Positions 1 to 13,629 of a stretch of 64,000 nt of DNA are shown here, piece after piece. A program made the translations under genes and the position numbers. Source of the DNA: Annulohypoxylon bovei var. microspora (taxonomy: Eukaryota > Ascomycota > Sordariomycetes > Xylariales > Hypoxylaceae). The stretch is from assembly GCA_022836615.1 (NCBI GenBank), contig MU405290.1, positions 111,801 to 175,800 on the forward strand, given 5' to 3'. The stretch's first letter is position 1. Every line of letters begins with the position of its first letter. Under the pieces are notes generated by a model. The model did no database searches, was not told the origin of the DNA, and worked only from the letters and a program-made list of their open reading frames with translations.

Positions 1-3000
1 ATGCATATTCCCTCCGCATCTATTTACTAGATCGGATTTCACGGCTAGGCAAGCCATACCTATACCTGTGCCTGTACCTGTGCCTGTACCTGTACGACCC
101 AAGAAGTTGGGTAGCACGGAAATCCTTTACACGCTTCTAGCCCAAAAAGCGGCGTGATCGAGCTTGACTGTGCCCTTCATGTACGACACAATCAGGAATT
201 CAACTGCGGCAAAGAAGTAGACGAGCATAAGTTTATGTCAAGATTTAGACATTGACATTGACACTGACCGAGCTTGCTTACACCAGAAGTTGAAGGATCG
301 TAGTGCTTAGGCGGGAGAGGCGTTTGACCAGTGAGAATTTCCCGCTCTCACCATGCCTCGGGAAGATCCCGCGATCTCGTCATATCCGTAAGTTAACCCT
401 GACCCTAGCCCTGATGACGGCAGGACCGGCCGCTTTGTACATAGGTAGCGAGCGAGCGAGTGCTGGTTTGCTCGAAATTCGTTAGTAGACATTTGAACAC
501 TGACCAGGGTTGCTGCGCCCACCATCTTCATGCAAAGCCGTTTCGACGAAGGGATAGCTACCTCAATTCTCCGAATGCTCTGCAAACCCCACACTTTGGG
601 GGTGACGTCGCTTGATCTAGATGGTTTGATGCTTTTTTTCGATGTCTTCGATGAACTATCTACCTAGGTAGGCAGGCCAGTTTGCTATCAGGATCTTGAA
701 GGATCTCGACGTGGGCGCACTCGGAGATCCCGCCTCGGTCGTATCTAGCGGGGAGAAAAGAGGCACAGCTTCCAAAGTCACTGATGACAGTCCCGAGTGG
801 GACGGTCCATACCTAGGTACATACCTGGAACATACAAGACCCTCGGAGCTGCAAGTTTGTGGCGGGGAGTTGACAGAGGGGAAAAACCCGGCGACGACAG
901 GGCAGGCTGTGAACTCAACACACTTCAAGGTTGTATGCGTTTGTGAAGACTTCCGCATTTGGTGGCCTCGCTTCCGAAACATGTTGGTTCCTGGAAAGCA
1001 GGCGTTGCAAATTTTGCCTGGGAATATGCAGCTCGATGCTTCGGAGAAAACAGTTTGCTTCGATATCGAATTCCCCAGCCAATGTAGATAGGTACTTACC
1101 TAGGTATTCGATCTAGCTGGCCAACTTGACGTTTCCCCTGCATATACCCTCTAGCTAGGGAGATATGTGTACGCCCTACGCAGATAATGCGGGAGCGCGT
1201 CGTCTAGATCTCACAAACTTGACTGAGTATCTCACTGCCCACCTAATCTACCTAGGTAGGTAAATATTATCGTAGGTAAGAAAAAGGATGCTATCAGCAA
1301 CTGCATTGTACCTTTTACGATGCTTTACTTAGACGGTGTTGTCGTCATCTGTTCGGCCCGTAACACTTAGCAAACTTGCAATAGGAAGGTCATCCAATGT
1401 TGGCAACGGTAGACTTAAAAAAACACATTCTCGAGAAGGGACAATTGAGTTTCATCGTTCCTTAACAGACTGCAGATATGGCAGGCATTAATTGATAGAT
1501 GTGGTTAAGAGAACACGTGGGGTGCAAGTCATTCTGATGATACTCACCACCACTCACCACCAAGAGGTAGCATTGAAGATTATCTAATTCTTCCTTCGAA
1601 CCAAGTTCAAGAACTGAACTGTCCAATAATCATGTTCGTCTATTCGTTACCAGACTCTAGTGCAACACTTGCCTCTGCGCTCGACCGAAGAAACTTGCTA
1701 AGAAGCATGGTATGAACTCTGATGATACGGTAGAATGAAACGTCGACGCACGATTTTCTTTTCGTCACTAACCCCGAGAGAGAGAAATACTAAACTATTT
1801 CTCTCCGTAGCTGCATAGCGAAGGCATTGGAGGTCTACACCGTTACATGCGTCAGGTGCACCGCTGGTGTATGTGCTTGTGAGGGTTTTGGCCATTTCGA
1901 CACCGCATTGAAACATTTGGTGACTGATATCGGCATCCGCCATGATAAACCCCACGAGATAGATCTTCCGGTAACGGTATGCCCGCCACGGGTTCCCGGC
2001 CCCACGATGTCAGAAGCTTGTTGCTCGCTTTTGCGTGCCGGAGCCGTTGCGTGGGAGATGACGATCTTCGCTATCCCAGACTTGAACCCTGGCGGCAATT
2101 GCCGAGGTTTATGGACTCGCAGGCACGGGAAAGAAAAGAGAGGGTGACGAAAAGGCGGTTGGAAACTCAGACCAAGATCATCGTAAGAAAGATCGACGTA
2201 TCCGTGAGATGGCGTGGGACAACACGCGTTGCTTTTACATACGTAGGTACATGGACCAGACGGAGTCCCGAGCTTCGGGGTGGGAATAAGTAAGAGGGAT
2301 ATCCACCTGACGCATGAACACTTGTCTGATGCTAGCCTTAAAAGGCGTTCCCTATGCCTTACGAATGTTTTAAATAGAACATCCTTTATAATATCAAAAA
2401 GTTTCAACAATATTATTACGCAGACAGCATAGCAACTCTTCGTCTAGCACTGCGTAATAGTTCGGACGGCGTGCTCATTGTTAACTTTGCGGTTCATGCG
2501 AGCGGGAGTTGAGAAGTGATAGTCTCGACGGGATACGACATAAGTTACCGCGGTAAGTCCCAAGGGATCCCGGGATCCATCAAGGTGAGATGAGGTGAGA
2601 AGGGCTGGGGAGGTTGATGTGTCTTGGAATATTCTATCGTAAATTTTAGAAGTATCCATGCCTATGGCTCTGGGACGATACTATGTAGAAATGGGAATTT
2701 ACAGGGCTACATAACGTGGTTAGGTAAATTAAACGACAAACATCTGGGAAATGGAGTCCAGTATACTCTCCGAAGTATAAAAAAAATGGATCCCGAATTT
2801 CCAAGCGGGTTAAATACTATGCAATGAAAAATGGAGATATTATTATTATTTATATTATTCATTATAATGCTTGTTGAAGTTTAAGCAGCCTTGGAGTTTA
2901 GCTATTATGGCGAGATCGCTCACAGACCTCCACGCTTCGTTATGCCTGCCTCGCTTATGGATAACGATAGATCAAGTTATACTAGGTAATAGTGAACTGG

Positions 3001-6000
3001 TGGTTGGAACAAGTGGGGGTTGAAAGTGACAAGATACGGATACTCAACTGAAACGCAAGAAGTCTTCCAGAAAAAATAACAGCGGAACGTTGCCAATTGG
3101 ACCGGGTCCTGCATTAGCGGGACTAAATATCGACGGGGAAGATAGGATGAGAAGCCAAATAACCCATGATAACCAATAGTTGTACCTGACACCACTGGGC
3201 ATCCACGATTACTCACCTGAGATATAGTCGGTACATCCGTTTGGATACTACTTCTCATAGAAAACCTCCGACATTGGTTCTATCGCTAGTGGTATACTAG
3301 TAAGACTTAGTACCGAACCTTTTCTTTATTTGTCTCTGTGGAGTACAGACATAAATTTAGTGTAGTGCTTAACATCTCCGTTATGATAAGTGCGCTCTAG
3401 TAATGTTCCGCGGATGGCTAGTATCGAGACCTTACAGGCTCACACTAGTGTAGTGGCGGCGACGAGGCAATGAAGGTTCACCTTCAGATCTGTGTGTTGG
3501 AGTAATAACGGAGCGGCTCGCATTTGTAAGAACTGGTCTGATACATCCTGACCAGTGACAAGTCGACTATCAGCTTGGCAGATGCTACAATATTGTATCG
3601 ATAGATTAAGAATTCGTTTATTAGTAACATATTGCTCTTCTCCCGTCGTGCTAAGCCTCAGCTATCATGTGTCAGATACTGTAGTTTGATGTTTAGCATT
3701 GCGGTCACGGTTGTATATTTCGAAACAGCATATCATACAATCATCTTAGAGCCTCTCGGCTGCTTGATCATGATCCAATGTTTGGAGATTCACATTAATG
3801 CAACGACTATTGTGCCACGGTCTTTCCTTGCATATGATGTGTCGTAGGTCCGAATGAGAAACATCTTCACCTAGGGTGGCCGGCAACGTGCTGAGGATGC
3901 CTCGAGGATGCCTTCATGTACCCAGCTTTATCCTATGTACCTACGTAGGCGTGCGATCCGGTATCGATGCTCATTGGTCGAAAATATGCCGGTGAAGAAG
4001 CCAAGACCTCGAAAGAATTGACGAGATCTTCCAGAATCACACCTGCTACAGTTCCTTACAGGGCTCCTGGTTCGAAGCTAAACCAAATATGTGCCTCATT
4101 TCGAGCTATGTAGCTAGCTTGCAAGTGCGTAGAAGACGTGGAAGCTCTCGGCGTTGCATTGTTACATGGGTGCGCATTTCGTGCTGAAGGGATTCCCTGG
4201 CGGCCGTGTTCCTACTATTTTGCGAATCTGGGGGAACAGGTTGGAAGAAACGGAGCTGTTCCTATTTTGGTCCCTGTCGCCGAGTTATCAATTCTGCCAA
4301 CGGGTGCGGAAGGCGGCTCCTTCTCCAAACGGGCCGTCGTCCATCCAAGGGCTTCCATGTTTTCTAGATACATTCATATCTTAGAACTGTATCTTATGTA
4401 CCATTTACAGTACATACATACGTAGTAATCATCAGATTGACAACGATATTGTAGTCTGTAGATAAAGAGTTAGGAACGAGTATATCAATCACTTGGCGGT
4501 CAAATTGACGAAAGGACCGAACAGCAAGGGAGACTCTTGTATCCCGGATTCGACTGACATTTCGGGGGTCTGTTATCGGAGTGGGACCGCTAGAATGTGA
4601 GGCGACAGTCTTCTACGGTATGACTTGACTTGACAGCTCTAGACCTCGCATGATACCTATGTAGTTGACATATGTATATATTGACGTTCTGGCATCGTAC
4701 GTTCCAGGACGTTGGAACCGGAGGGAATATGTCACGGTGGAGTTTCCGACTTGAAGCGGATCAGCCCACGCCGACGGTACCGTGGACACATCACTCTCAT
4801 GTAACCCTCGGACAAGCGGTTGGCGATGTGGTTGTTTGTAGAAACTTAGGTGTAGGTAAAGCTCAGCTTCTGAATGGAAATACAAGTATTGCCACTGGCT
4901 CTTTTCTCAACCTCCCTCATTACGGTTTTCCTACCTAGATGAGGAAAGGGTAGGTATCGGGATAGCACGGGCCTCTATATACTACTATCACTTGTCAGGT
5001 ACCACAAGATAATTCTTAGCCTCTCGTCTTGTCGTTGGCAAATTGATGTTCTGGATTGCTTCCGCGCTGTGTACGTGTATTCATGTACTATGTAATATCC
5101 AAAATCTCGTCATCGATGCTAGGGAACATTGCGAGCTGTACATATCGGCCTTCAGTGCTGTAGAACCGTCGAAGGACCGCACAAATAGATATCCTGAGGG
5201 TTGTAGCCCGCATATTGCATTTTATCCTGCATCTTTATCGAGGTTGGCAATAAGTCGTAGTTGAGTGCTACTTTGGGGCTATTTCATTATCCCGCAACTT
5301 CATCTTCATCTTCATCTCTATCAGATGTAGATATGTATTTAAGTATTTAAGCCCCGGATCATTGACCTGCTTGCATACCGACCTGCTATGGCTAACTCTG
5401 TACAGTAAGAATGTGCCGATTCTGCATTGTTCCTGCAGGACGAGTGCTGCAGGCACAAAATTGATATGCAAGGTACAGGTCGATGAATAGGCCGAAAGAA
5501 GTCGATTGGTGTGGAGAGGACTGCATGTACTTTCCAACAGGCGGTACTTCGCCTGCTTCTGACCTTCATCAACAGGCTACCCTGACGTATCTCGGTTTCC
5601 AGCACTGTGGGAGCCGGGTAGCAGGCCGCATAATGGGAGGCAAATTAGCTAGAAGACCTCTCGCTAGGGGTCCTGTCGAGCCGGAAGCCTTCCACGGAAC
5701 CAGTTATGGGTACGTTCAGGTACCTGGCAAGTCGGAAGTCCCAGTAAACTGCCTAGGCACTTTGGCGGTGGAATGATCGCCTGGCCCTACCTAGCTTATG
5801 ATAAGCTTCCTGATTTGGGACTCTAGTCCGATAGAAGACCGGTCCACCGCTTAATTAGTAGCATTCATAATAGAGTACTGACAAGATGGGTCAGTATAAT
5901 GCATGTATACATGCCCTTATGTACCTGCACGTGTACGCGTACAATATGTTAATGCAATGCTAGTTGCATTGGCAAGTGTACTAGTATGCACGGTAAAATA

Positions 6001-9000
6001 ATGAAACAAGTGATGAACGCCGATGAGCGCCCTAATGATACCTAAATAGTCTCTGGACGATAACAGAGTGCACAATACTATGTATGTAATGCAGGTTTGT
6101 GCGCCTAAGCATAGCCCCATTGAATCCTCAATGCCTATCAACACCAAGACCAGTTGGAGAAGGCAGAGGGCGGTGGCGCGATAGGCGAGCGTATCACCAA
6201 TGCTGTAAGTAATGCCGCTTCTAGAGCACGCTAGGCACAGTCACGGCGATCGGACTCGTCTCAACTACCGTGGGCGGCGTGGGCTGCGTAGAAGCCGTTC
6301 GGTTTGAGCGACAGCTTCATCATGCCTAATAGTGGAGGAGAGTGTTATCGACTAACAAACAAGAGCGGCGATCTTATGTCTAATGTTGGTGTTGATATTG
6401 ATATTGATATCGGAGATGGCGTGCTCTAGCAAACTGGCGGAGACGAAAGTTAGGTAGGTACCTTCTGTACAGTAGGTATTCATAGATCGTATGAGATGAC
6501 TTGATCAACTACACGTGTATGTTTAAGCCGTGAACTGAGAACTACGAACTATTACGGAAGAGGCTTAAAAGAAGAAGTAAAATAATTTAAGTTCTCTTCC
6601 CCGGAATTCCGAGCCGTGTGTGGAAGGTGTAAGAGAGGGAGACGGCTTTCGGGTCCAATGAATGCGCTGGAAACTTCCGAAGTTAGCAGGCACGAAAAGA
6701 GCAAAAGCATGTCTTCTAGGCTCTAGCAAGTTCTTGCCTTCCTCTATGACCGGATGGATGACGAGTCAAGCAACAGCGATCATCAACGATCATATTGTTG
6801 ATATTGCTTTTCTTGCAGGTGAGAAAAGAAGCTTATTTCCTTTTCCACATTTTCCCGTTCATCCCGTAAATTGAATCGAACTAGCAAATAACTCTAAATC
6901 TTCTAAATCTTCATCACTTGTCACATCTCTTCTCTTATGGTTCATCACGATGGCTATGTTTTATTTATTAATATTTAATCTTACAACTATCGGATATATT
7001 ATGAACTACTAAATACAGTCGTTCCGACGCTGCAGAAAAAAATGCTTCCATTGTCTTGGTGCGAGAGGTGAACCCATCGGATTCTCAATCACATCTTACT
7101 GATGCGGGGTGTAATCTCTTCAACTGTAACAGAATGTACGGCGAGTCTGGCGAATTCAGCTGCAAAACCGCTGTGATATCACAGATCGGGAAGTAAATTC
7201 AACATGAGGATAAGCCTACGCCTCTAATCAGCCAACCCCATCTCACCTTTCGTGTGATAGCATCAAAGAGAAATCTGAAGCGCGTGTTCCATAAACAGAA
7301 AATATCATGATTCGATGGTTGCCGTAGCATATATGTCTCTAGGCTCTTTTTTTTCTTGGATGAATGGGTTGCATTTTGAGAGCGACTTGATATATAGTGC
7401 TTGCATATCAGGAACGCGCGCGTCTTGGAGGATTTCGTCCACTCACACGATGCTTAGGGTCGATCCTATGTTTCCAATTCCAATCGATGCAACCGGTTTT
7501 AACAGATAAATTGTGAAAATCTACTTCATCACAAGCTAATCTGTGGTCAATCTGCCAATGCGAGGTCAGCTTAGGCAAAAAACACACATCATTGGCCTTC
7601 ATTTACTGGAACTATCTTTCTTACTTCGCGCACCATCAGTTGATGTACATACATCCAATACGATATCGATACCGTTGTATTGGGCACACGCTGCCTCTCA
7701 CTCCATGCTGACCACATACGTTTACTTCACTTAAATGAACTCTTCATTCACTAGTTCACAGCCTATTAATGTGATCCAATCATCGGGAGTTTGTAATTCT
7801 TGAAGCCAAGTACGGAAAGGAAGCCCTTCCACTGTACCAATCTTGGTTCTCTTGGGTCTCTTAGCAAAGCCTAGAATCATCATCATGTTGTCGAGAGGGA
7901 TCCCAGTGGCCAACATCACCGTCATCCTAGATGAACACGGTGAGATTAGTCTGCGCCGTGGTTTGTTTGTTTGGCCTCCGTTTCCTCTTAAGCAGCCAAG
8001 ACCACGTGAGTCCTCATACCCGGATATCCATTTGGTAGAGTAGAAAGCACATGAGGCATCCGATATGCTGGATACCAAGTTCCCCGCAAACCAATCGATA
8101 TCCTAGAAGGCTGTCCGGAACTCAGGATACGCGCAAAGTATTTCTCGTGAAAGCGCTGAATGACGAACGTGACCCACAGCGCGACGCCTGGTCGCCCGTA
8201 CCTGCATTCCATCACGCTGTTCTACTGGACGGCACCATGGGTTGGCGCAGTGTACTCCGCGTCGCGCGAGGGCTGGACGGCCTTCAGCGACTGGCTGTGT
8301 AATGTTGCAGCCGAACACAACCACCTACCTACGCACTACGGCGAGAGCTTTGGCAAAAATGGACGAATTATGCAAATTGTGTGGCTCGCTTCCTCCTGTG
8401 GTCCAGCGGTCAAACCCACCTATCACAGCTGCCCGTTCATGTATCGTACATACGACGTAGGTATGCATGTTCCAACCATTCAAGAAAATCCTGAAAATTT
8501 GTGCAGAGTATCATTCGTACCAGTCGCGACAATCAATTCCTAAAAGGATTCAAGGAAAACCTGCCGAGGTACTACTGTAATGGCTCTATCATAGGCGTCG
8601 TTCTATGTACTCATCTGTTCGTTAAGCGCAGGTTTATGCATGAGGTACCCTTAACCCTCTATACATGCTAGGTATACTATGTACACCGCATATCAGTCTG
8701 TTTGGGCAATCGACCTCTCGACAGGCACGTGGGAGGAGACTTGGATAATGACGAGTTTGTACAACTGATAATTTCCAACCGGAATAGTTGATAGTTACAT
8801 ATCTATCTACTACAAAGTCGAGATAGAAGAACGAACGTATATCCTGGCTTAGCTTTTGAATGCATACGCTACCTGATGTACCCTCGTTATGTACTCGGGT
8901 CTGCATGAGAGCCCGTATCGTATATGGACTATGCTGGGCGATATGCAAGGTGTCGTATGCTTGCGCGTGCGTATAAACCAACGGAGTTTAGAGGTATGCA

Positions 9001-10008
9001 CTATGCAGTAGGTACACAACCAGTCGGACAAGGTTTCTTCTGTCCGTCGAAAAAAAAAAAGAGACAAAGTACCCATCATTACGCGGTACTTCGTCCCTCT
9101 TGCTCTCGTCCAGAGTGTTATCCAGATTTAGAATCGCTCGGTGGCTGCGCCCACATAGTACCAGTCGACACAACCCACTCATCTCATGTTTCCATTTTGC
9201 CCCAGACATGCAGAAGACAAGGTTGGCCAGTGGCCAGTCGACCCAGGCCATCCAGGAAGACCAGGGCATCTTTAGGCCCCTTGTCAGCTATCCTGAAGTG
9301 AGACATACAAGGTCTGTCGCCTTGGGTGGGTGGGGCTCTTTATGGATCCCATTCCACCCAGCAGGCCTTCCAGTGCCTATCGATGGGCTTCTTTTATCTG
9401 GTGTCGTTGATCTGGCTGGTCTTCAACTATTTTACATTATCCTCTCAAGGTTCCCTTCAACCACGTTCATTACTCTCTAGCTAGTACGTGATCGACATAT
9501 CCGTCGTCTTGGAGTGTTCTATTTCTTCTTCATAACCCTATCGGTTCTCTTGTTTCTTCTTGTGACTCGAATTTTTGGAATCGTTCGATCTCGAACTTCC
9601 TGCCCTTCATTAACTATACAAACTTGTACCTACCCGCTCCCACAGCCAGTTGCTTGACGATAATACTCGGGGAGTTTCGAAGTCGAGAGCAGGTCCATGT
9701 ATAACACCAGACAACCACGAGTCACCAGTAACTAAATGGTCTTATGATCCAATATCAAGACCAACGTTCGTTCATTCATACATACACCAAGGAACCGAAA
9801 CCACCATCATTAGGCCAACCGCCCACCAACGACGCACTGTACAGTACACTTATAAGTATACTTAATTTATAAACGAAAGAGAAGCGGCAACCTCCAGATA
9901 TTTCGATAGCAACGTAACCGAAGTCGATAACTAGGTCAGTTTATATATCGGGTTGAGAAAGTCAATATCCATAAGACTGACGGGTGGTGTTGGTTAAAGA
10001 CAACAAAA
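1..10008. other. Gene-poor region, no supported gene
   Basis: No open frame here exceeds about 131 codons, and none shows a recognisable domain, coding-like composition or a splice-consistent extension. The sequence holds many CCTAGGTA-type palindromes (for example 661-672, 811-820, 1097-1106, 1249-1258), short hexamer repeats and AT-rich patches around 6960-7010. The last 600 bases before 10009 become pyrimidine-rich and probably carry the promoter and a long 5' leader of the zinc-finger gene. A remnant of decayed mobile DNA or a non-coding transcript cannot be excluded from sequence alone. Confidence 0.6.
55..95. repeat. Hexamer tandem repeat (CCTGTR)n
   Basis: About six tandem copies of a CCTGTG/CCTGTA hexamer, with the first unit degenerate. 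It lies in gene-free DNA; no function is suggested. Confidence 0.8.
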
Positions 10009-12031
10009 ATGGATCCAACTATGATGGCATCGCAGATGGGACCGGCGCCTTTCTTTTACTACACGCCAGACCCCAACCCAGAAAACCGGCATCACGGGCA
10101 CTTCAGCCAGCAGCCAGGATTTCAACAGATGCAGCAACATCAGGTATTCCCTGTGGTACCTACGCTACCGTCGACGCCGATTTACTCGAGGCCGAACTCA
10201 GCTTGCTCGCAACAGCCATTCCCGAATAAGATGTACAGCAGTGTCCCGAGCAACATAACTCCGATGGCGTCACCTCAGACAACGCAGCGACCGGGTATCT
10301 TAGTACAGACTCAACCGTCTAAGTTGATGCTCGAGACTGAGCTTTGCGATAACGATGGCTTCTACTACCCGGCCACGCCTCCCTTGTCAACTTCGGGTAG
10401 TTCCATGGGTAGCCCATGTAACTCGAACGACATGTTAGCCACACCGCTCAACCCCATGTTTTCTGGATTAGACGGATGCGAGATGCAGGTGGTGAAGCCG
10501 GAAGTCGAGGCCGTACCGGAGAACCTTGAGAATTTGGACTGGGCCAACTGCGGCTCGCCACCTTTAACACCTGGTATGTTCATATTTCTGTTTTCGGATT
10601 TAATATTCTTAAACAGAATCCGTTTTATGAAGCGGATAAGAGTTAGTCTCGGAAGAGAAAGGATTCAAGATTCTAAAATTTCTAAAAATAATTGTTTTCG
10701 AAGGTGGAAATATCATAAAGTTTCAAAAGTTTCAAGACAAATGGGATTGAAAATTGGAAATTGGCGGGGCATGGATTGAAATTCACCGCCTTATCTCTCA
10801 CTATCTAAAACTTAAATGTTTTAAACTCATTGGAATTGGGGTCGCTAACTTTATTTTTTTCCTCCTGGGTACAGTTTATCTCCAATCTCAGTCAGGAAAT
10901 CAGATTCAAATTCAGTCTCCCAACTCCAGTTTTTCAAGCGACCATTTGTCGCCTACGTCCTGCCCTTCATTGTCGCCATCACCATCGCCTTACGCACGAT
11001 CTGTTACATCGGAGCAAGACGTGGACTCTAGCTTCTGTGACCCTCGGAATTTGACAGTTGGCGGTGTGTCCAACCCCACTTTGGCGCCTGAGTTTTCTGC
11101 CCCTGTCGCGTTGGAGGAATTCAGGGGTGACGCTCTTCCAAAACAATCTCTCCCTACCTCCTTCGAATTCAACCCAGAGGTTCACCACGGTCTACCAAAT
11201 TTCGAGGACATTTCCGACCTTGAATCAGAAGACGACTTCGTCAATCGCCTTGTCAACATCACTGGTCAATCAGGTGCCGACGTTAAGAGGTCACGTTCTG
11301 CTACTTGCTCTACTACTTTGTCACTTGGTAACGAGTCGTTCTTCGGTGAGAGTGACTTCGACGCTGAGGATTCCGCTTCCTGTGACGTAACTGGATTTTC
11401 CAGTTGTACATCATCAGACCCTGATTCTCACAAGGACAAGAAGTTCAAGAAGTCGAAGAAGGAATCGCGAAAAGCTGCGCCTGTCATGAATGTCGCTGCC
11501 GATTCTAGCTCTAATCAGGGTGGTGAGCAATCACAACAACAAGCACACACTGACCCCGAGGAGAGCAACAATGCTGGGTCACCCGAGGGATCAAATGCAC
11601 AAACTCCGCTACAGAGTGCACCCAATCGCCGAGGCCGTAAGCAATCATTAACCGAGGATCCCAGCAAGACTTTTGTCTGTGAGCTATGCAATCGTCGCTT
11701 TCGCCGACAGGAACATCTCAAGCGACACTACCGCTCTCTGCACACGCAAGACAAGCCTTTCGAGTGTCACGAGTGTGGTAAGAAGTTCTCAAGAAGCGAC
11801 AATTTATCACAACATGCGCGAACTCATGGCAGCGGCGCCATCCTCATGAATCTCATCGATACGAGTGAGGAGGGTCTCGACTTGATGCCACCTGGTGAGA
11901 CTGATTACGCAAATTTCGGCAAGGTGCTCTTTCAAGTCGCATCCGAGGTTCCCGGTAGTTCCAGCGACCTCTCTTCAGACGAATCTCCTAGTGAGGGTCA
12001 GGGCAAGAAGAAGCGCAAGCGATCTGACTAA
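10009..12031 (+). CDS. MSN2: C2H2 zinc-finger transcription factor, Msn2/Msn4 (Seb1) type
   Basis: Predicted stress-response activator that binds stress elements (AGGGG/CCCCT) in the nucleus. Two exons, 10009-10573 and 10875-12031, give 573 residues. The intron has a GTATGT donor and a TACAG acceptor, and the phase-1 junction continues PPLTP into VYLQSQSG. Two C2H2 fingers lie near the C-terminus. Finger 1 (about residues 455-478) uses C457, C460, H473, H478. Finger 2 (about 484-506) uses C486, C489, H502, H506. The RRQEHLKRHYRSLHT and RSDNLSQHARTH blocks are those of the Msn2/Msn4/Seb1 family. The long N-terminal part is rich in Q, S and P, as in activation regions, and the extreme C-terminus is basic (KKKRKR), a likely nuclear signal. 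The start is the first ATG of the open exon, in an AAAATGG context. A long upstream leader is likely. The family is recognised with confidence; the individual target genes are not visible here. Confidence 0.9.
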
Positions 12032-13629
12032 ATCATCATCCGAGTTAATCGAGAAGGATGAAGATCAGACATACCCGTCGGGGATCCACCAGAGAGATCC
12101 CTCGGCGTACGCCCCTAATGACATAATGACTTTCACAAACACATTCGACCTAGCCTAGCCAGCTTCATTTACGCGGATCAGGTCACTAGGCCTAGGTAGA
12201 GAGGACTACAAAAGTTGCACATTGATTTTCCAGCATCGACTTGTCTTCTTGTACCAATATTGTGACAAAAACAACCCTTTTTCTTCATGACGACATAAAA
12301 AATTGCTCACGGGAGCGGCAAGGCAACCTCAAGGGATACAACGGATTGGTGATGAGGCGTCGATCGGGCGGGCATTTTGAAACAATCATACAGAGGCGGA
12401 TACTTGCCATGGAAAGCAATGCGATACACCTATTTTTACATCTTTATTTATGGCGGCCTATTCTTCTCTACGCTCGTTGTAATCTCTACGGCAGGGCGGA
12501 GCAGAGCAGTCGCTCCTCGCTATAGGACACGTTCAGTGAGAGGAGGGGGAGAGAAGAGGAAGAAGAAGAAGAGGGAGGGGAAAGGGAAGCAGTGTGCAAG
12601 GAGGCCTTTCACTGAACCCTCTTCGTGTGTCTAATTTCAGTTTATTTGGTTTATTTTTCGAACTTCGTTTATTGCGATTGCTCTGGCGGTGCGGGTCACA
12701 AGATGATAGCTTTCAGCATACTCTGTAAAAGATAGGAAATTGATCCAAGCAATGGTTTTGCCGCTGCCAAACAATAACTTTGTCCAAGTTTTTTAATTCT
12801 ATCATGACCAGTCTTGATTACCTACATCTACATACCTAAGCATCTCCCTATCGTGTACTTCGTATAAGGGCATAGGTACTGGGTATGCAGTTACAACATT
12901 GAGTACTAGTATTCGTACGTGATTGCCTTGTCCTTTACTTGCCGGTAAGTATAATAAGGTAGTAACCATGCTGGATGTTACGTCATTCCAATCTACCAGG
13001 CAGGTACCTATGTAATTCTCGCCTTATCTAACTAGTAGCTACAGCACCTACATAACCATACCTAACTTTTAGTGTCTCCATTTTCGAACATCTCCAAAAG
13101 AACCACCTATACTAAATCGCTAAATCATACTAGAAACGATCGTATTCCTGCCTAACCTTTTAACGGTGTCTGTTTGTGACAGCTAGTCCCTACAAACAGA
13201 GCCTTAGCCGCCTCAAGGCTGTTTTCAATCATTCGTAACCCCGCTAAGCAAACGCCGTTTTATGAGCTATCCTCCTCATAATTCGCTTGGTTAGAGTCCT
13301 AATTGGAGATATCTATAAGTTCAGATATGCCTAACTACGTCTATACTAGCAGCTGAACGATAGCTCATAGTGCACGAGCACTACTTCAATTATTCTATAC
13401 TACGGGACAGCTTACCGAGATCAGCTGAGATATACCTAGCGAGAAGAAAAAAAGTGAAAAGTGAAAAGTGAGGCAATTGGCCCTTGGACTTATTGGAACT
13501 GTGATGGTTAAGACGAATCCCACCTACCAGAGAACGATCACTCATCCTTAGGCTGTCACACTATTTGGACTCTTTTTATTTCTCCGAAATTTCCAGCTGT
13601 CACACATTTTGACAATCACTAAAAGATCC
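12032..13629. other. Intergenic: 3' region of the zinc-finger gene and promoter of the DPH6 gene
   Basis: The purine-rich stretch at about 12537-12590 and the AT-rich stretches contain no coding-like frame. Motifs such as CCTAGGTA (about 12188) and AGGTACCTA (about 13004) recur. Only short, composition-biased open frames are present. Confidence 0.6.

Noticed and set aside
4062..4080. GGTTCGAAGC resembling a tRNA B box
   Set aside because: No matching A box, acceptor stem or cloverleaf can be built around it.
8160..8543. 127-codon frame in the gene-poor 5' region
   Set aside because: Overlapping frames on both strands of equal length and low-quality translation indicate chance openness in a locally GC-rich patch.
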